The notes under the pieces were generated by a model. It was not told where the DNA came from. It searched no databases and saw only the letters and a program-made list of their open reading frames with translations. This document shows positions 34,374-42,484 of a stretch of 64,000 nucleotides of DNA, piece by piece. The DNA is taken from the NCBI GenBank assembly GCA_003697135.1, contig RFGC01000035.1, positions 434,001 to 498,000 of the forward strand. Direction: 5' to 3'. The first letter of the stretch is position 1, and each line of letters opens with the position of its first letter. The stretch is from Acidobacteriota bacterium. Its GTDB lineage: Bacteria; Acidobacteriota; Blastocatellia; Pyrinomonadales; Pyrinomonadaceae. The translations under genes and the position numbers were made by a program.

Positions 34374-35672
34374 CTACCTGCCCACTCCGACGTATTCAAA
34401 CCCCATTGCTTTCATATCAGCAGGCTCATAGATATTTCTCAAATCCACTATTTTCGGTGCTCGCAAAAGACTTTTTACTTTCTGCATATCGAGAGCACGA
34501 AACTGATTCCATTCCGTAATAATTACTAGAGCGTCTGCGTCTTTGATAGCATCGTATTCATCCTTGGCATAAGTGACGCAAGAAAGATGCTTCTTAGCTT
34601 CCTCCATCGCCACCGGATCAAAAGCCTTTATTTTTGCACCGCGTTTTTGTAGTTCATTGATTATGTATATCGAGGGAGCCTCCCTCATATCATCAGTTTC
34701 AGGCTTGAAAGATAATCCCAAAACAGCTATTGTCTTTCCTTTCAAATCTCCAACTAGTTTTTCGATCTTAGGTATCATCAACTCCCGCTGTCTCTGATTT
34801 GCTTTTATAACAGCATCAACAATTAAGGTTTCTACTCCGTAAAGATCACCCACTTTTGTAAAGGCTAGAGTATCCTTAGGAAAACAAGAACCACCAAAAC
34901 CAGGTCCAGGATGCAAGAACTTGCGTCCAATTCGATTGTCCATGCCGATTCCTTTAGCAACATCATGGACATCGCATCCGATAGCATCGCACAAATTTGC
35001 GACTTCGTTTATGAAGGTAATTTTCGTTGCTAGAAAAGCATTAGCGGCATATTTAATCAATTCTGCGGCTTCTAGTGAGGTAATCACAAAAGGAGTTTCA
35101 ATTAAATAAAGAGGTCTATAAAGGTCTTTCATTATCGCAATTGCCTCTGGATCGCTACTACCGATCACAACGCGATCGGGTCGCATAAAGTCATTGATAG
35201 CCGCGCCCTCACGCAAAAACTCAGGATTTGAAACCACTCCAAACTTAGTTTTCACCTTTTGATGCTTCGTGACAAACTCTCTGAGCCATCTTCCCGTGCC
35301 AACTGGGACTGTTGATTTTGTCACCAAAACCTTGTAGCCATTCATGGCTTCTGCAACATCCTTCGCCGCCTTCTCATAATAACTCATGTCAGGTGTCCCA
35401 TCTTCTTTTGGCGGAGTGCCTACAGCGAAAAATATCACTAAAGCCTGTTCAACAGCAGACTTAAGGTCTGTAGTGAAGTGAAGCCTTCCGCTTTTTTGAT
35501 TTTTTTCAACAAGCACGTCTAAACCAGGTTCGTATATGGGAATTATTCCTTTTTTTAACTTTTCAATCTTCTCTTCATCAACATCAACGCATGTTACTTC
35601 AACACCGAACTCCGCAAAACAAGCACCTGTGACTAATCCAACATATCCTGTTCCGATAATAGCTATGTGCAT
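34374..35672 (-). CDS. ugd: UDP-glucose 6-dehydrogenase
   Basis: 432 aa. N-terminal Rossmann motif GTGYVGLVTGACFAEFG, the nucleophilic Cys in GPGFGGSCFPKDT, and a C-terminal NAD/UDP-binding domain (VLGLSFKPETDDMREAPS). It oxidises UDP-glucose to UDP-glucuronate using two NAD+, feeding capsule, exopolysaccharide or lipopolysaccharide synthesis. First gene of a two-gene operon with the epimerase. A terminator of the upstream FecR pair sits between. Confidence 0.95.
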   Translation of the reverse strand: MHIAIIGTGYVGLVTGACFAEFGVEVTCVDVDEEKIEKLKKGIIPIYEPGLDVLVEKNQKSGRLHFTTDLKSAVEQALVIFFAVGTPPKEDGTPDMSYYEKAAKDVAEAMNGYKVLVTKSTVPVGTGRWLREFVTKHQKVKTKFGVVSNPEFLREGAAINDFMRPDRVVIGSSDPEAIAIMKDLYRPLYLIETPFVITSLEAAELIKYAANAFLATKITFINEVANLCDAIGCDVHDVAKGIGMDNRIGRKFLHPGPGFGGSCFPKDTLAFTKVGDLYGVETLIVDAVIKANQRQRELMIPKIEKLVGDLKGKTIAVLGLSFKPETDDMREAPSIYIINELQKRGAKIKAFDPVAMEEAKKHLSCVTYAKDEYDAIKDADALVIITEWNQFRALDMQKVKSLLRAPKIVDLRNIYEPADMKAMGFEYVGVGR

Positions 35673-35735
35673 AAAAACCTCTCAAAAATTCTGTTTCTTT
35701 TTGATTGTCCAATAATTCACAAGCCTAAACAAACT

Positions 35736-35764
35736 GAAACGGGCTATAGTTTATAGCCCGTTTC
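35736..35764 (-). terminator. Strong hairpin terminator of the FecR-like pair
   Basis: A perfect 13-bp inverted repeat (GAAACGGGCTATA / TATAGCCCGTTTC) with a 3-nt loop, followed on the minus strand by AGTTTGTTT. It lies 28 bp past the stop of the second FecR-like gene and before ugd. Confidence 0.7.
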
Positions 35765-35792
35765 ACACTCAGAGAAAAATATTTATCGAATC

Positions 35793-36509
35793 CTACCTGG
35801 TCGGACTAACTACGGTAGTTCCGCCGCTTGGGGTTACATCAGTTCCTTGAGTTCCTAGGATTATACCGGTAATAACAGCACCAGCAATACCTATCAGCAA
35901 TGCTGTCAAAGCACCACTACCAATGCCAGTTACTGGGGTAGGGATAGTTCCTCCTGGACGGAAACAAGGTTTGCAGTCCGGGTTTTGCATATTTCCTGCT
36001 ACAGCTTCCATTCCGGCCGCAACTTGTTTATCGGTAGTTCCTGTTCTCATAGTCACAAGACCGGTGATTGTATCCACATGAGTATGTGAGCACTCAACTT
36101 CAACTACAAAGTTGTTGGCTTGCCCAGAGTCAGCAATTACAGTTGCGTCCTTTGTGGTGAAAGTAGTAGCAATTCCAGCAGCGTTATAAACAGTAACTTT
36201 TCCAGAGTTTACTATGCCGACCAGTGTTGATTCAGTGAAACGAAGTGTTAAGGAAGTTTCAGGAGCAAGCTCTATTTTTCCTACTTTGTTTATAGTAATG
36301 ACAGCTGTTGCTCCCGCACCAGTTTCAATTGAACTTCCGGAAACGATGGTGCTTCCAGAAACTACAAGTTGACCATTGACGGTAACATTCCCTGTTGCGG
36401 TTATGATACCTGTAACGTCCAGTGGCATCGCAAAAGCCACCATCGAGAAGGCACTCCAAACAGCAAAAACCGTTAAAATAGCAGTGAACCTATAAATTTT
36501 CTTCAGCAT
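35793..36509 (-). CDS. FecR-domain membrane protein with SPTR tail, copy 2
   Basis: 238 aa from the ATG at 36509 (an ATG 12 bp upstream directly abuts AGGAGG and is too close). Signal peptide (about 1-28), a beta-rich FecR domain (about 45-150; VISGSSIETGAGATAVITI, KIELAPETSLTLRF), a proline-containing linker with CSH and CKPC cysteines, a Gly-rich hydrophobic helix (about 195-220) and the tail GGTTVVSPTR. FecR domains usually sense or bind at the cell surface. No sigma factor is adjacent. It lies 28 bp behind copy 1, which has the same tail. Confidence 0.75.
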   Translation of the reverse strand: MLKKIYRFTAILTVFAVWSAFSMVAFAMPLDVTGIITATGNVTVNGQLVVSGSTIVSGSSIETGAGATAVITINKVGKIELAPETSLTLRFTESTLVGIVNSGKVTVYNAAGIATTFTTKDATVIADSGQANNFVVEVECSHTHVDTITGLVTMRTGTTDKQVAAGMEAVAGNMQNPDCKPCFRPGGTIPTPVTGIGSGALTALLIGIAGAVITGIILGTQGTDVTPSGGTTVVSPTR

Positions 36510-36537
36510 TTCCTTTCTCATCCTCCTATATCTCGAA

Positions 36538-37107
36538 TTATCTAGTTGGGCTGGCAACAGTAGCGCCACCACCAAGTTCTATATCGTTCGACCTAGTAGC
36601 AGCTATGATTATTGCTGCAGCTACTCCTCCTAAAATCAGTGCGAAAAGCAATAGCTTGTTATCATCGTCATCTTGGTTAGTTGTTTGTTGAGTCGTTGCA
36701 GACTCTCCTGAATTCAAAGTAGCAACCTCGCCATTTGGAGTCTTCACCTTAACGTTTGAGCCTTCCAGAACCGTAATCTTTCCAGCGGAAAGCTCACCGT
36801 TTAATTCTTTCTCGTTGAACGAAATCGTGAACAATGTATTGGGAGCAAGCTCGAGTCTGCCTAAATCGCCGACGTTGATAATTGCGTAAGAATCAGCATC
36901 GGTAGCGATAACACTGTTAGGAAATAATAGTTGTCCCGACTGAACCAACTCGCCGTTTACTTTAACAGACGGATTCACAGAATTACCAAAAACTTTGATT
37001 TCACCCAATACCTTTCCAGAGCCTGCAAACACCGCTGCCGAAGAAACAAAAGCATAAACGGCTACAATCAAAACAAAACTAAAAACTCTAATTGCTAAGC
37101 ACTTCAT
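36538..37107 (-). CDS. FecR-domain membrane protein with SPTR tail, copy 1
   Basis: 189 aa from the ATG at 37107, chosen by GGAG 9 nt upstream and a clean signal peptide (about 1-28). FecR-type beta domain (about 35-125; LVQSGQLLFPNSVIATDADS, RLELAPNTLFTISF), an acidic linker (NQDDDDNK), one hydrophobic helix (about 150-172) and the tail GGGATVASPTR. The domain order and tail match the gene just downstream, so the two probably arose by duplication. Role in the envelope unknown. Confidence 0.75.
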   Translation of the reverse strand: MKCLAIRVFSFVLIVAVYAFVSSAAVFAGSGKVLGEIKVFGNSVNPSVKVNGELVQSGQLLFPNSVIATDADSYAIINVGDLGRLELAPNTLFTISFNEKELNGELSAGKITVLEGSNVKVKTPNGEVATLNSGESATTQQTTNQDDDDNKLLLFALILGGVAAAIIIAATRSNDIELGGGATVASPTR

Positions 37108-37172
37108 AATTTTCTTCTCCTTAAGAATTTCAAAAAACTTTTCAAAAACCACTAAAATTCCGTGCTTTGTAT

Positions 37173-37202
37173 CTTTTATCAAAAATTTCGTGTCTTTGTC
37201 AA
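37173..37202 (-). promoter_or_regulatory. Sigma-70-like promoter of the FecR pair with flanking inverted repeat
   Basis: On the minus strand, a perfect TTGACA (37197-37202) and TAAAAG (37173-37178) are separated by 18 bp. A 7-bp inverted repeat (TTTCGTG at 37186-37192, CACGAAA at 37211-37217) brackets the -35 box and could be an operator. The leader to the copy 1 start would be about 60 nt. Confidence 0.5.
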
Positions 37203-37336
37203 TACCAAGTCACGAAAAATCTCTGCATACTGGCAAATTTTGCAGAAATTTTCGACGAAACTTCACCCGAAAACTAATTTTCGGTTATTCTAGCAAACTA
37301 GATGCCTAGAAACCAAAAGCCTAAAAAGAGGAAGTT

Positions 37337-39172
37337 ATGAGTTTTCCCGAAAGAACGATCCCCTTGTGGTTTGTCCTTTTCTTATGGAGTTTCTTGCTTT
37401 CTTTTTCTACTCTGAAAACTTCAGCTCAAAGCCAATCCAACGGAGTTCCCGAAGAATGGCTGACCTTTGCCGAAAAAACCAACTACCGAAAAACCCCAAG
37501 ATACGAAGAAACCATAAATTACGCAAAGAAATTAGACAAATCCTCCAATCTAATTGTTTATAGAACTTTCGGCAAAAGCGGTGAAGGAAGAGACTTGCCA
37601 CTTCTAATTGCCGCAAAAGACAACGCTTTCTCGCCAGAACTCGCCAAGAAACAAGGCAAAGCAGTTGTTCTAATTCAAGCGTGCATACACGCCGGAGAAT
37701 CTGACGGAAAAGATGCAGGGCTAGCTTTGTTTAGAGACATTGCGATAACTAAAACCCGACTAAATCTCATTGATAACGTTGTGATTCTCTTTATTCCCAT
37801 CTACAATCCTGATGGACATGAGATTTTCTCTCCTTATAACCGAATCAATCAGAATGGCCCTGATGAAATGGGATTCAGAGCAACCTCAGTTAACCTAAAT
37901 CTTAACCGAGATTACATGAAATTGGACGCGCCAGAAACAAGAGCGTTTGTGAGACTTTGGAACCTCTGGAAACCAGACTTTTTCATTGATTCTCATGTTA
38001 CCGACGGAGCTGATTATCAATACAACATCACCTACGAATTTCCTCATTTTCAAGAAATTGCAGAGTCTTTACGCCTCTGGATGCTCAATCACTTCGAGAA
38101 GAAAGTAGTTCCCGAAATTGAAAAAGAAGGTAATCTTGTTACTCGATACATCGAGTTGAAAGGTAGAGAAATCAAAGATGGCATCGTCACCTTCGTTGCT
38201 ACGCCACGTTTTTCAACCGGATATGCCGCTTTGCGTAACCGCCCAAGTTTGTTGATAGAATCACATTCGCTGAAACCCTACAAATCAAGAGCTCGAGGCA
38301 CCTATGATGTTTTTTGGAAAACTCTCGAAGAAATAAACCGTAGTAGGGAAAGTCTCTTCGATGCAATTAAACAAGCCGATCTTGAAACAATAAATCGTGG
38401 CAAAATATACAATCCCGAAACTCGCTTTCCGCTCAAGCTAGAGATCACCGAAGAATCAGAGCCTTTTGTATTCAAAGCAGTCGAATACACAATTGAAGAC
38501 TCTCCCATTTCGGGAGCTAAAAAGATTGTTTATGGGACAAACCCCGTCGAAATAGTGGTTCCTAAATTTGACAAAGCAAAAGTCACTGCCGCTACTACTC
38601 CACCGCTTTTCTACATAATTCCTCCTCAATGGACAAACGTTATTGAAGTCCTGCAAGCTCACGGAGTTGAGCTTTATCGTCTTTCCAAACCTATCTCAAT
38701 CGAAGTTGAAAGCTATCGGCTGATTGAACCCAGATGGGCGCAAAGACCCTTCGAGGGTCGGCTAATGGTTAGCTACAAGGTTCTTCCGATAAAGGAAACT
38801 CGCTTTTTTCCTGCTAATTCAGTTATTGTTCCTCTCGCACAAGAACTTGGAAACGTCATAATTCACCTTTTAGAACCTGAATCACCAGACTCCCTAGTGG
38901 CTTGGGGATTCTTCAACTCGATTTTTGAGCAAAAAGAGTTTTACAGCGATCACATAATGGAAAAACTTGCACTCGAAATGCTGAAAAACGATGAAAATCT
39001 GAGGAAAGAATTCGAGGAAAGACTCAAGACTGATGAAAGCTTCCGACAAAATCCGCGCGCTAGGTTAAACTTTTTTTATGAAAGATCACCCTACTTTGAC
39101 AAAAGAATCGGTTTGTATCCCGTCGGTAGAATTGTCAAACCATTGAACCAACTTGCGATTAAACCAAATTGA
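37337..39172 (+). CDS. Exported M14-family zinc carboxypeptidase
   Basis: 611 aa. Signal peptide (1-31), then an M14 catalytic domain: zinc ligands His118 and Glu121 in HAGESDG, third ligand His220 in IDSHVTDG, and a later Glu308 in LLIESHSL as the candidate general base. The substrate-binding stretch NLNRDYMKLDAPE is also typical. A C-terminal region of about 280 residues is beta-rich and unassigned. These enzymes trim C-terminal residues from peptides or cell-wall peptides. AGAGGAAG precedes the ATG. Single gene, convergent with the histidine kinase. Confidence 0.88.
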   Translation: MSFPERTIPLWFVLFLWSFLLSFSTLKTSAQSQSNGVPEEWLTFAEKTNYRKTPRYEETINYAKKLDKSSNLIVYRTFGKSGEGRDLPLLIAAKDNAFSPELAKKQGKAVVLIQACIHAGESDGKDAGLALFRDIAITKTRLNLIDNVVILFIPIYNPDGHEIFSPYNRINQNGPDEMGFRATSVNLNLNRDYMKLDAPETRAFVRLWNLWKPDFFIDSHVTDGADYQYNITYEFPHFQEIAESLRLWMLNHFEKKVVPEIEKEGNLVTRYIELKGREIKDGIVTFVATPRFSTGYAALRNRPSLLIESHSLKPYKSRARGTYDVFWKTLEEINRSRESLFDAIKQADLETINRGKIYNPETRFPLKLEITEESEPFVFKAVEYTIEDSPISGAKKIVYGTNPVEIVVPKFDKAKVTAATTPPLFYIIPPQWTNVIEVLQAHGVELYRLSKPISIEVESYRLIEPRWAQRPFEGRLMVSYKVLPIKETRFFPANSVIVPLAQELGNVIIHLLEPESPDSLVAWGFFNSIFEQKEFYSDHIMEKLALEMLKNDENLRKEFEERLKTDESFRQNPRARLNFFYERSPYFDKRIGLYPVGRIVKPLNQLAIKPN

Positions 39173-39222
39173 AGAATTACTTAGTGGCAACAATCCTCCA
39201 AAGAATTCAACAAACCTTGCCT

Positions 39223-40974
39223 CTACTCCTTGATAGGAAGTTTGATAACAAATTTGGTTCCGTCACTATTAGACTCAACTTCGATTTTTCCTTCATGAGC
39301 CGTGATTATCCCGTAGCAGACTGCAAGCCCCAGTCCTGTTCCTTTCCCAGCCGCCTTTGTCGTGAAAAATGGATCGAAAATCTTTCCCAAATTTTCTTTA
39401 CGTATGCCAATCCCAGTATCAGCAATTTCTATTTCTATGTTTCCATCTAGCTTTCTCGTCTTTATAAGGATTTTTCCACCGTTTGGCATGGCATCTCTGG
39501 CATTAAGCAGGATATTCAAAAAAACCTGTTGCATTTGGTTGGGATCGGCAAGAATTTTCGGCAAATCAGGATCAAAATCCTTTGAAACATCGAGTTTTTT
39601 GAAAGTTTCATCGAAACTAACAAGGCGCAGGCTTGATTCGATAACACCGTTCAAATCAACCAACTGCCGAGTTGAAGGACGAACACGCGCAAAATCCATC
39701 ATGTCTGAGGTTACTCTCTTTATCCGCAAAATCTGTGATTGAACCAGATTAAGCTTTTCCTTTGCGTCCTTGTCGAGGTTCTCATGCTTTTGAATCATCT
39801 GAATCAGAGAATAGATTGAAGCTAGTGGATTGTTTATCTCATGAGCCAAACCTGATGCCAAAGTTCCCATAGCGGCAAGTTTCTCTGCTTGAATAAGTTG
39901 CTGATTTAACTTCTGTAATTTTTCAATATCTTCTGCCATCTTCCTGCTCATTTGATTGAAGAAATCTATCAAAATGCCGATTTCATCGTTTGTTTTTCGC
40001 ATGTTCACCGTAGTGCCGTATTCACCATTTATTACTCTAATTGCGGCCAAAGTAATTCTTTGCAGTGGACGTGAAATTGACCTGACGATAATCAAAACAA
40101 GCAAAAGGTTTGGTGCTAGAGCCGAAACAATACTAGCAGTAAGGTATTTCTTCCAAGCTTCAGCATTCATTCCATCACGAAAAGCCCACCAAACTATCGG
40201 TATCTGGAAGATAACAAAACTTGAGATGGCAACTGAAGCAACACTTAAGGCAACTTTGTAGCTCAACGGAAAAAAACTGAACTGATCTAGAGCAGTCTGC
40301 AAAGAAAAAAGATTGAAATTGGTGATTGCGTATGTGTAAATCAAAACGCCAGGCAGAACCAAAAGCGACGAATAAGGTAAAAACTTGTAATTATCAAAAC
40401 AAGGCAAGACAATGTTCACGATTGTTTTCAAAACAACGGTTATTCCAAGTGCCCAAAGTATCGCACCAAGTTGTTTACCTTGCTCCGTTCCACGATATTT
40501 TAGGAATTTTCTTACTAAAATAATCGCACCATAACCAAAGACCAAATAAATGTAAAGCACAAATGCATAAGAAACCGGCATTAGTTTTATGTGGAACTTT
40601 CCATCAGCTAAAAAACCCACACTATCAAATAAAAAACCGAAAACAGTTGCGAGTATAAAAACTAAACCGGGTGAAAAAAGTATCAGTAATTTTCTGCGTG
40701 GTATGCTCAAATTTTCAGGGAAAACCAACGCAAAAACTACTAGAGCGTATTGCATCAAAAGCGCTATAACAAGGCTTAAAGAAGCCCAATGATATGCAAA
40801 GGCTTGTAGTTCTTCAAAATTCCAGAAAAATAAATCTTTGATTGTCCAGAAAGCAAGAAATGTAATAAAAGTAGCAAACGTCTGATGTGCACGGTTTCGA
40901 GGATTTTCAACAAATACGTAAAACCCAAGTAAAACCAAAACAAGAAGCGAAATTAGATGGAGCCAAACTAACAT
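39223..40974 (-). CDS. Membrane sensor histidine kinase with multi-TM input domain
   Basis: 583 aa. The N-terminal 290 residues hold about eight to nine TM helices (7TM-type sensor region), then a HAMP-like linker, a HisKA helix with the phospho-acceptor in ASGLAHEINNPLAS (about residue 371) and a HATPase_c domain with N box (NILLNARDAMPNGG), G1 (IADTGIGI) and G2 (GTGLGLAV). Similar to AtoS/ZraS-like kinases. No response regulator gene is adjacent, so it is an orphan in this window. Signal unknown. Confidence 0.93.
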   Translation of the reverse strand: MLVWLHLISLLVLVLLGFYVFVENPRNRAHQTFATFITFLAFWTIKDLFFWNFEELQAFAYHWASLSLVIALLMQYALVVFALVFPENLSIPRRKLLILFSPGLVFILATVFGFLFDSVGFLADGKFHIKLMPVSYAFVLYIYLVFGYGAIILVRKFLKYRGTEQGKQLGAILWALGITVVLKTIVNIVLPCFDNYKFLPYSSLLVLPGVLIYTYAITNFNLFSLQTALDQFSFFPLSYKVALSVASVAISSFVIFQIPIVWWAFRDGMNAEAWKKYLTASIVSALAPNLLLVLIIVRSISRPLQRITLAAIRVINGEYGTTVNMRKTNDEIGILIDFFNQMSRKMAEDIEKLQKLNQQLIQAEKLAAMGTLASGLAHEINNPLASIYSLIQMIQKHENLDKDAKEKLNLVQSQILRIKRVTSDMMDFARVRPSTRQLVDLNGVIESSLRLVSFDETFKKLDVSKDFDPDLPKILADPNQMQQVFLNILLNARDAMPNGGKILIKTRKLDGNIEIEIADTGIGIRKENLGKIFDPFFTTKAAGKGTGLGLAVCYGIITAHEGKIEVESNSDGTKFVIKLPIKE

Positions 40975-41057
40975 TGGAAGCTAAGATTATAACACTAAAA
41001 CCTTGAGTTGATGTTGGTTTTTAGATTAACAGAGGGCGAGTTTTCTCAAGTTTTACT

Positions 41058-41573
41058 CTACTTATCAGATGAAAGAATTTTCTCAACAGCAACTTCTTCC
41101 TTCAGACGAGGATTTCTGAGTTTATCTTCTTCTGTGATTCTGTCCTTGATATATGGTGGCGGTGCGGCAAAGGGATCAACAGAAACAGGCAAGCCTTCCT
41201 TCTCCAAAACATCCGTTATTATCTTCGCTAAGAGTTCTTGCTCAAACCTCGTTATATCAAGAAACTTCGCACCGATTCCTTTGCCGGGGAATTTGTATAA
41301 GGCTTTGCAATGTAGTGGCAAGAAATTTCCGTTCGGTAGCGGTATCTCAAGACGAAACTCATCGCCCGTGTAAATATCATCTAGCCAACTCATGAGGCAT
41401 CCACCAAGACTTATCTGATGAACCGTCACCGATATCTTTTCTCCTCTTTCGGTTCGACGAAAAGCCGGTATGTCGAGCGAAAACCTTATGTAGCGTCTTT
41501 GTATAGTCTCAGAAGGCATCTGTCTTGTTATTTTACAGTCTTTCCCCGAAAAAAGGCAATAAAAATTTTTCAA
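41058..41573 (-). CDS. PilZ-domain protein
   Basis: 171 aa from a TTG at 41573, which has AAGGAG 9 nt upstream inside the end of the preceding gene; an ATG at 41519 lacks a ribosome site but would start right at the domain. PilZ domain (about 24-130): RxxxR motif in QRRYIRF, and QISLGG where the c-di-GMP motif is usually (D/N)xSxxG, so binding may be weakened. The family senses c-di-GMP to control motility or polysaccharide. It lies 3 bp behind the glutaminyl cyclase gene and is probably co-transcribed. Confidence 0.78.
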   Translation of the reverse strand: MKNFYCLFSGKDCKITRQMPSETIQRRYIRFSLDIPAFRRTERGEKISVTVHQISLGGCLMSWLDDIYTGDEFRLEIPLPNGNFLPLHCKALYKFPGKGIGAKFLDITRFEQELLAKIITDVLEKEGLPVSVDPFAAPPPYIKDRITEEDKLRNPRLKEEVAVEKILSSDK

Positions 41574-41576
41574 AGT

Positions 41577-42389
41577 CTATTTCTCCTTGAGCCTTATTTC
41601 AAAGAGCTTTCTCCACTTCTTGCCGGTGATGAAAATTCTGTCATTAACAGCATCGTAGGCAATTCCGTTTAAAACATCTGCTCTTTCGTCTTCTCTGGTT
41701 ACTTCATAAACCAGTTTTGTCAAGTCAATTCTCCCCAAAAGCTTGCCACTATTTGGATCAATCCTGACTATTTGAGTTTTTTCCCACACATTTGCCCAGA
41801 TTTCGCCTTTTATGTATTCAAGTTCATTCAGCCGCATTATAGGCTTGCCTTTTTCATCTAAAACGACAATTGTTCTTATAGTCTCAAATTTTTCAGGATC
41901 AACAACTCTAATCACATGAGTGCCATCGCTCATAAAAAGGTGCACTCCGTCCGTCGTCAGTCCCCAACCCTCACCACTGTAAGTAAATTTTTTCAACAGC
42001 CTAAAAGTCTCAAGATCATAAACAAATACTGTGTTTTCTTGCCAAGTTAGCTGGTAGATTTTATTGTTCAAAATAGCAATCCCCTCGCCGAAATACTCAC
42101 CGGGCAAATCTATTTTCTGCAAAACCTTACCCGTCTCCAATTCGACTTTTCTTAGCGATGAATGAAAGTCATCATCTTTTCTGCCTCCTGTTCCCTCGTA
42201 AAGGTATCCGTTGTGATAAACTAAGCCCTGAGTGAAAGCCTTCGGATCGTGAGGATAAACTTTCACCACTTCATAAGTGTATGTCGGGACTCCGGTGCTT
42301 TTTCCACCTTTCTCCTCCTTCACCTCTGCCTTCTTATCGCAACCAAAAATGCAGAAAGCAATCAAAATCAGGGAAAGACAGACTCTCAT
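41577..42389 (-). CDS. Glutaminyl-peptide cyclotransferase (bacterial/plant type), lipoprotein
   Basis: 270 aa from the ATG at 42389. Lipoprotein signal peptide with lipobox IFGC, then a five-bladed beta-propeller typical of glutamine cyclotransferases: HDPKAFTQGLVYHNGYLYEG, YFGEGIAI and LNELEYIKGEIWANVW are characteristic blades. It converts N-terminal Gln of peptides to pyroglutamate, here probably at the outer or inner membrane facing the periplasm. Operon with the PilZ gene. Confidence 0.9.
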   Translation of the reverse strand: MRVCLSLILIAFCIFGCDKKAEVKEEKGGKSTGVPTYTYEVVKVYPHDPKAFTQGLVYHNGYLYEGTGGRKDDDFHSSLRKVELETGKVLQKIDLPGEYFGEGIAILNNKIYQLTWQENTVFVYDLETFRLLKKFTYSGEGWGLTTDGVHLFMSDGTHVIRVVDPEKFETIRTIVVLDEKGKPIMRLNELEYIKGEIWANVWEKTQIVRIDPNSGKLLGRIDLTKLVYEVTREDERADVLNGIAYDAVNDRIFITGKKWRKLFEIRLKEK

Positions 42390-42484
42390 AAACCTTCCAT
42401 GCCTCAAGACTCAATTTTTTGCTACATGGTTTGATTCTTTCGTCAGACGAAAATTTTTCGGCTTTTGCCTTCCAAACACCGAGA

